From Diadema setosum (taxonomy: Eukaryota > Echinodermata > Echinoidea > Diadematoida > Diadematidae): 64,000 nt of DNA. A program made the position numbers and the translations under genes. Below the pieces are notes generated by a model, which did not search any database, was not told where the DNA came from, and saw only the letters and a program-made list of their open reading frames with translations. Every line of letters begins with the position of its first letter. The first letter of the stretch is position 1. Below are positions 57,596-64,000 of this stretch, piece by piece. The stretch is from contig CM067068.1 of NCBI GenBank assembly GCA_033980235.1, positions 32,521,046 through 32,585,045 on the forward strand, written 5' to 3'.

Positions 57596-59841
57596 GTTTG
57601 GTTACTGCATAAGCCATATATTTTGGGAGCCTAATTGTTCACAATTTGGGACTTCTTGACAATTTCACATGTGGTGATGTATGTATATTGTATATACAAT
57701 GACACCCTCCCCCCCCCCAAAAAAAAAGAAAAAAAAATTATGAATGTCACTCTTTCTTTGCCATTTGCAATCTTTCTACAGTAGCTTTTCATCCGAACAT
57801 GGTCCCTTTCAATTGAAGATTTCGTGCTGATTTTTTCCTGTGAATGTTTCAGTGTCTGAACGTGAGCAAAACTGGCAGAAAGAAGGGCACATAATTTTCG
57901 TCAGCTGTCATCCTGAGCGATTAATTTAGCTATGGGCTTACTGCTTGCAAGGAATCAAGGCTAAAAGTATCCTCGCACTGAATCGCTGCTTGGTTATCAG
58001 AGGTTGTTTTGTTCTCGTTATGCTCAGCTGTTAACCTGAATGGCCGCTGTAATTACCAATCTGCTAATTGAGCGTCAACTCCGCGTGCAACGTTGAAATT
58101 GATTTTGTGGCACTTCCTTAATTACCCCCTCGTATTAAGTGTCATCTAAACAGTGCGGGAGAAAATGAGTGCTCGTTGTTCCACATCTGTTTTGCTTTTT
58201 GTGACAGTGCCTACATGTCACACTTTAAAGGGAAGAATCAGTAGCCTTAACAAAATATCGTGTTTGATCCACGCTCCCATGGAGATCCGTTCAGTTGCTC
58301 TGCAGTAAAGTTAGGTTTTAGTTATACCATCTCAACAGCACAGTCAAAGTTTTTTTTGCTCATTTTGAGTTCTTGTGTAATGTTCGTTTCTGCCGTTATT
58401 GCGAATTTGGGTCGTCGATGTTTTTTTTATCCCCCCTTGTCAGCCTCATGTAAGAGAGGATCGATAATTCTGTCAAATTTGACTGGAGACGGCGGCCCGC
58501 ACCCGTCCCCCACGTCGCCAGAGATGGGTATTGATGATGAATTCCAATATTGTGAGATAATCGAGGGGAGGTGAATCCAATGATCACCCCTGATTAGATT
58601 AGCGTTGCCCTACCAGCTGCTGCTGAGCCCACTCCACTCTCATGGCGGTCTTGTCTGCCCCGCCCCCATGGCAACAGAAATAGTTGTCGTGTCGCTAGGG
58701 TGTGATCATCGGAGTCGCGAGCAGATGATATGTAGCAGATCTAGGCCGCGCATGGTTTCGCCATCATCTGCTTTGAGTGGGCGCCTGTGTTATGTGTTCT
58801 GTCTGCGAAGTTCGTTGGTGGAAGCTTTCGTTTTTTCCAATGAAGGAGTTCTTGGGGGTTGAAATAATCTTTTTAAGAGCCTTTCAAGTTTGATGGCCAT
58901 GTTTCAGGCTTTTCGTGCAACAGGACTTTGGTTAACCCTCTTGCAACCATGATCCTAATATCCTACTACTATTCTTTGTGATTGTGTTCCGGATGGGGCT
59001 GAAAGAGATAAACATGTGCCTGTTTGCATTCATCAGTGTATGGGTCGGTGTGTCTTGACTTTTAAGTGTGTGTCTGTCCTGTTGCATGTGTGCATATACG
59101 TAGGCCTACAATGTATGTGTATGTGACACAGTGAGTGCTCATGTTTGTGCATGTTTCATTTTTGTTTGTTTTGTTTTTTCTCTGTGTCACAAATGTCTTC
59201 TTGAGTCTTCATTACCTCTGCCAGGTGGTGAAACCTATGACTGGTGGAGGTTATGTTTTCGGTCCCTTTGTTTGTCTGCCTGTCTGTTTGTGTACAAGAT
59301 TAAAAAAAGGAAAAGAAATTTGCTGTCCTTTTATTCACACTGTTGTATATAACACGAGAGCCTCACACATTGAGTTTGCAAGTCATTATCCAGCGTAATT
59401 CGTGTGTCCTCGTCGCTCATCCTTGGGGAGCCGAGATGGAAATATGAGAATAAATTAGCTGTGATCGCATTGCACGTTTGCTCACCCCTAACAACACAGC
59501 CTGGGGAAAAATCCACAAGTTAGTCCCACTAAAGAACAGGTGTGTTGATATTTGTGAAGAGGGTAAAATCATTGTGTATCCATCACAGGAGAAAAGAAAT
59601 ATGGAAATAACAATATGAGAAGGAACATGGGAATATTTTTCAGCATGTGTCTTCTTTGCAATAGTATTGTCGATGGATCTCCTAAGAGTAAGCTCTGCTT
59701 TGATATGCCATTGGTTATCTCAAAACTCAAAACTCAAAACTCACATTTTTCACCGCACATTCAATTGCTAACTGTCTTGGAGGAGTCTGCGCCTTTGAAT
59801 GTTTCTATAACAGATATATGGCGCCATACAAATGCTGTGGA

Positions 59842-59861
59842 TCATCATCATCATCATCACG
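59842..59861. repeat. (CAT)n microsatellite
   Basis: Six CAT units and one CAC; in one frame they read as six histidines, with no sign of a real protein around them. Confidence 0.85.
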
Positions 59862-62583
59862 GTAGGGGCACAGCTCCGATTCATAGGAAATTGAAGGCAG
59901 TGCCACACAGCACATTACCAATGAGAGCACTGATTATGATTAGGATCTTGCCATCCTATTGTGCATTCACTGTTTATCATTTGAGTCGGTGCCAAACTGG
60001 CGTGCTAATTTGGAAACGCATCATTTTCGCTCCAGGTGTTCATGCATGGCAAATCAAGATTGCGGCCACGTACAATCTGTATGAATGAAATTTGCACAGG
60101 ACTTCCCACTGAGGAAGCACCTGCCATCTATGCTCCCCAAATCAAAACAATATTCAGAGTAAATTTTGTTGAGATGTCAAATTCTTGCTCCTTCGAATAA
60201 TTTTGTCTATGATTGCAACCATGTTTGTATTTCACACGAATTTGGGCTCTGCACGTGTATGTGGCAAATTAAGGCAATAAAAACTAACTTGATCAAATGT
60301 TACCTTGATTGTAGCAGTGTGGCACGCTGCCTTGAATTTACCCAGTTAGGCACATGTAAACTCTCGGCAGAATGTTATCATGATGCAATTACAATGAATG
60401 CTATGTCTAGTGAGGTGTCTGTGTGTGGTGTCATGCTCAAAATACCAAGACAAATTGAGTCACAATCAGTAAGATGCTGGACATTGTAGCCGATGTTAAG
60501 TGGTCAATCGTCCAGTTTCTCTTAGAAGTCCTCCAGAACAGAACAGGCAGAGAGGAACGAGAGATTTGATGTCCAGTTTCTCGGGGCAGATGGAAATTAA
60601 AGTCGGTATCACTTTCTTCCACATGAGTTCGGATTCTGGGCATGATTTTTTTTTTTTCGGGCGTTGGTATCTACGAGTTGTCAAGAGATTTATCAGCAAT
60701 CCGATCCCAGACACAGGACGGTTGATCTGCCGAGCATGTGGTTGCGGCAGACACGGCACGTTGGACGGGAGATGGTATGTCATTTTGTCCGACAGCTGAT
60801 GTCCGTTTTTCATCAAGAGAAGTATGAACACTGCAATATCTGTGTTGTCGGGCCGGCGTGAGGCGTAATGAAATCGCCAGATTGGAGCGGCGGTCTCGTT
60901 ATTCGTTAATTCAGTGGGTGGCTAAGCATGCGAAGGGGCTCACGCAAACTCCCCGTGGGGAGTCCATAACGAGGGTTCTCGGCGCCACTCTAGCGGAGCC
61001 TGGGAGGCTGATAATCACAGTACTGACGTCCAAACTAGTGCGCCGACCGTAACATCTTACGCAAACTGATATACATTTCAATCATCACAACCGATCGAGT
61101 ACAGCTCCCTCTCACATCAGTTTGGGAAGTCCGTACACATTTGATATCAGTGCTTGATGACAATCAAGCCTCAAATTAATCAATTCTCATTTCAAACATT
61201 CTGCCTTGTGTCATTGTCCGATAAGTTTGTCTTCTCAATTTACATACTGTATGAAAAAGCTGAAGGGCTTGAGAAGGAAATTAACGTCTTAAAGTTTACC
61301 ATGCATTATGATATTTGGAGATACCTCTAGCGAGGGAACAGTATTGATTTGATGAGAAACATTTTTGTAAAGCCCAGTTGAGTCTTAGGCAAAACCAGAT
61401 TGACTTTCGTAATGACAAGAGAACACAGTACTGAAATCTCAGAACTACATGTATAAAAGTTTGTGTATCCCTTTTGCAGCCCAAGGTGGTGTATTGTAGA
61501 GGTAGGTATATTTCAGACCTTTCCTAAAGATGATAAAACTAAAACTTCTTCATGTTAGAGTATGAAATGATACTATAGATTTATATGTGTGACTTTATTT
61601 GAACAGCGAAAAAAATTCCAACTTTAATTCTCGGTGCAAAAGGGAAGCATATTCTGGGGTAACATATTCTGGGGTTTTCCTTTTTTTTTTTAACTATGAG
61701 GTGTATTTCTGTAAGAGTTCATGTATAATGTTGGGAGACATTCTTCTTCAGCCATGCAGAATGTTGTGATGTTTGCCAAAGGGTTATATGACCTTTAATG
61801 GCAGGCACACTAAAGAAAACCCCAAATCATACATGCAGACAACTTTCACACAAAAGCCCTCACTATCATCGTTAGTGGCACAAAATATAAGTTACTTTGC
61901 TTGTTGATTATAGTATCTTCCGGTCACTTGTGGAAGACTGAACGAGATCAGAATTCATTCCTTGCATTGTCATTTTTTTTAAATATGTTTTTAAGAAGCC
62001 AACTAACTATTGCTTCATGCCAATATATGATCCCCAAACATATCTGCATCTAGGGCATTAACCAGGCGAGATATACCTTGTTTCGATCTCTTTGGATATA
62101 TTCTAATCAAAATGATTAAACTCTGTAATTTCATATGATCCCATCGGCCACAAAAATGTATTAAAGAGGAGATTAAAAAGAAAACAGTTAGTGGAGATAT
62201 GAAATGGTTGCTGTAGAACATTCATTGGCCCAAAATAATCTGGATTGACAGACCCTATGGCCTGTGTTCCACCTCAGAAACACTTAATTTCTTGTCATGG
62301 CATGATATCACCTGACCAGTATTCACCAATCTCTCCTTGCACATTCAAAAGACATCACAAGTATCTGTGACAGGAGAGAGAAATATTCAGGACATTCATT
62401 TCATTTTTTTTTTTTTTTTTTTAGCCAATGACCATGTCAATCAAATGAGATTTTGTCCTGAAACAAATATCTTCACGCAGGATTCAAAAGGAAGCCACAT
62501 CTTAGATACTTCGTAAGTCACATGTGGCAGAGTAGTGGGTGTTTCAGAGACTGACTATAAAGGAATGTGATCAAGCCTGCTTG

Positions 62584-62967
62584 TAGACTTACCCCCTGTT
62601 CAGACGCAAGCCAATTTATACCAAAACTGGATAAAAGAATGACGTATAAAGAATCATGGTATAGCCGACAGACCGTTCAGACGCTAATCTCGACCGTTCT
62701 GGAAAACATCGTATACGCGTAGATGTGCAGTTTCCCACTGTGCATGCTGTTATGGTCAGGAGTGACAGCTGTGGGGTCACCTTTCGTGCACGCTCCCATT
62801 AAGCCCCACCCAGTTATACCATTCTATGGTCGCCATATGTTCAGACGCACAATGGACACGATGGAATGCTGATTCGTTATCGAGTTCTAGTTCGAAACGA
62901 TGCTCATCGTCGTATAACTTCATCATATAGCTATACTGTTGTAAATTTTAATGCGTCTGAACACCCT
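62584..62967. mobile_element. ~384-bp foldback element with GTTCAGACGC ends, copy 2
   Basis: ACCCCCTGTTCAGACGC at the left and GCGTCTGAACACCCTG at the right; colinear in inverse with 17459-17908 (ATACCAAAACTGG, ATGTGCAGTTTCCCACTG, TTAAGCCCCACCCAGTTATA). Confidence 0.82.
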
Positions 62968-63237
62968 GAACCACTTGACACATTTTCAGACTGGTGTTGC
63001 CACAGAGAGAGAGAGAGAGTTCATGTCACCTTTATATTCTTCTGCCCAAGGGGTGAAAAACCTCTTTCAGTCACTTCCCAAAACTGTTCAGCCATGTTGC
63101 TTGAACACTTTATTCCCAGTATATTTCAGGGGTGCCAGTTTTCAGGTAAAAGCCTCAATACAGGCCCTGGTATAGTAGTATCAAAGTTCAGGCCCTTTTA
63201 TGAACGAAGTAGCTTCATGTAGATGTGTATATCAGGA

Positions 63238-63550
63238 GGGTGTTTCATAAGGAATTGAAGTCAATCTTAAAAGTCAAGATCAACTTAAGATCATGGCATG
63301 CAGTGTGTGTCTTCAGTGGTATTCTTTTAAACTTCTTGATTAAAATGAAAAAATTGGAGACTTTGTTGTGCAGCCATTGAAATACAAGATAGAATTGGTG
63401 ATAAAGGAATTTTTTTCTGTAAAAATGGATAAAACCTTGAAGTGTATTTTGAAAGGCTGCAGTATATGATCAAATTTAACAGGAAAATCAGTGGCATACC
63501 ATAATTTTAAGTTGATTTTAAGTCGACTTAGCTTCTTTGTGAAACACCCC
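63238..63550. mobile_element. ~313-bp foldback element with GGGTGTTTCAT ends
   Basis: GGGTGTTTCATAAGGAATTG at the left and inverse CTTCTTTGTGAAACACCC at the right; sub-terminal TTAAAAGTCAAGATCAACTT pairs loosely with AAGTTGATTTTAAGTCGACT. Non-coding. Confidence 0.78.
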
Positions 63551-64000
63551 AGGCCCTCTCTGGCATCCTAATGAAAGTGGAGTGTAGCACTTACAAAAGA
63601 AAGAATTCCTTTTATCTCAGATCATCTCTGGTGAATAATTCATGATAGTATTTCAGTTTGGTAAGTTTTTTCCGTCCTTTTTCCCTTCGCGAAGCTAATG
63701 CTGATTCATATCTGTATCATAAAACACAAGAGACTACCAAGTTCATACAAATTCATCAGTCATATCTACATTCTACTGAACCAGCCTGTTATCTTATAAT
63801 CTCCAGTAAGAGATTTATGAATGATAAATATGTATTTTGCCAAGCATTAGGATTTTGTTTCATCCCAGTCTCGGACACCCTCACAAACAATCGCTTTGAT
63901 ATAGATTGTCTTCTTAAAGCTTGAAGGTAGGGGGAGCAACAGCTGTCGGAGAAAATCCATTTCTTAGCATAATCCCTTTATCAGGATAATCCCTTTACCA

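Larger units (their letters stand above)
55210..64000 (+). other. MGAT4: MGAT4-like intron, 3' open, >8.79 kb
   Basis: Begins with the GTAAGA donor after the LEDD exon; no continuing exon was found before the window ends. It contains the interrupted palindromic element (55.39-56.83 kb), a purine-rich block, a second copy at 57.2 kb, and foldback elements at 62.58 and 63.24 kb. 57880-58160, 58480-58800 and 60490-61060 are GC-richer, unique islands (see findings). 58870-60480 and 61070-62580 are unique with nothing recognised; 63560-64000 likewise. Confidence 0.75.

Noticed and set aside
59615..60088. 157-codon ORF containing six histidines
   Set aside because: The histidines are a CAT microsatellite; the rest has no recognisable domain, no splice context and no paralogue.
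61470..61510. CTTTTGCAG...GTAGGT looking like a small exon after the LEDD exon
   Set aside because: In the required phase it runs into TAG within a few codons and does not code for the expected G-K-M/L-F continuation.

Overview
The window is non-coding-rich animal DNA: AT-rich, split genes with GT-AG introns, and dense short inverted-repeat elements. The repeat style (many palindromic TTAAAGG-ended elements, (GTCC)n-containing elements) and the animal-type glycosyltransferase suggest a marine invertebrate deuterostome, most likely an echinoderm. The species is an inference; nothing in the sequence fixes it.

One host gene can be supported. Five exons on the + strand (17277-17410, 26564-26610, 36176-36289, 36699-36774, 55095-55209) join in frame with consistent intron phases (1-0-2-2-0-1). 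They encode 161 complete codons of an MGAT4A/B-type N-acetylglucosaminyltransferase (GT54 family), ending just past the LEDD acidic motif. The N-terminal anchor and stem exons lie upstream of the window and the rest of the catalytic domain lies downstream, so nearly the whole window is probably one transcription unit with introns of 9.2, 9.6, 0.4 and 18.3 kb and open-ended flanking introns of >17 and >8.8 kb. No second protein-coding host gene, rRNA, tRNA or CRISPR array was recognised.

The introns are a transposon landscape. 0-4 kb: a 169-bp tandem duplication next to a set of inverted-repeat elements inserted into one another. 6.8-15.2 kb: several small foldback elements, a 2.35-kb element with AATTAGGTGATCCG ends, and a GC-rich element. 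17.4-24.5 kb: a foldback element 48 bp after an exon, an apparently exact 320-bp tandem duplication, and further copies of the families. 28-33 kb: small palindromic elements and a Tc1/mariner deletion derivative inserted in a TA microsatellite. 39.6-44.0 kb: an apparently full-length LINE of the CR1/L2 type with an uninterrupted 1043-residue endonuclease/reverse-transcriptase ORF in sense orientation. 46-52.5 kb: a tRNA-derived SINE, foldback elements and one 70-nt pre-miRNA-like hairpin. 55.3-57.6 kb: a palindromic element split by a (GTCC)n element. 62.5-63.6 kb: two more foldback elements.

The most interesting signals are the many perfect AGGTCA direct-repeat (DR1, nuclear-receptor-type) motifs carried by two unrelated repeat families, the nested insertions that define element ends, the intact LINE, and the miRNA-like hairpin. 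I found no convincing new enzymatic or defence system.
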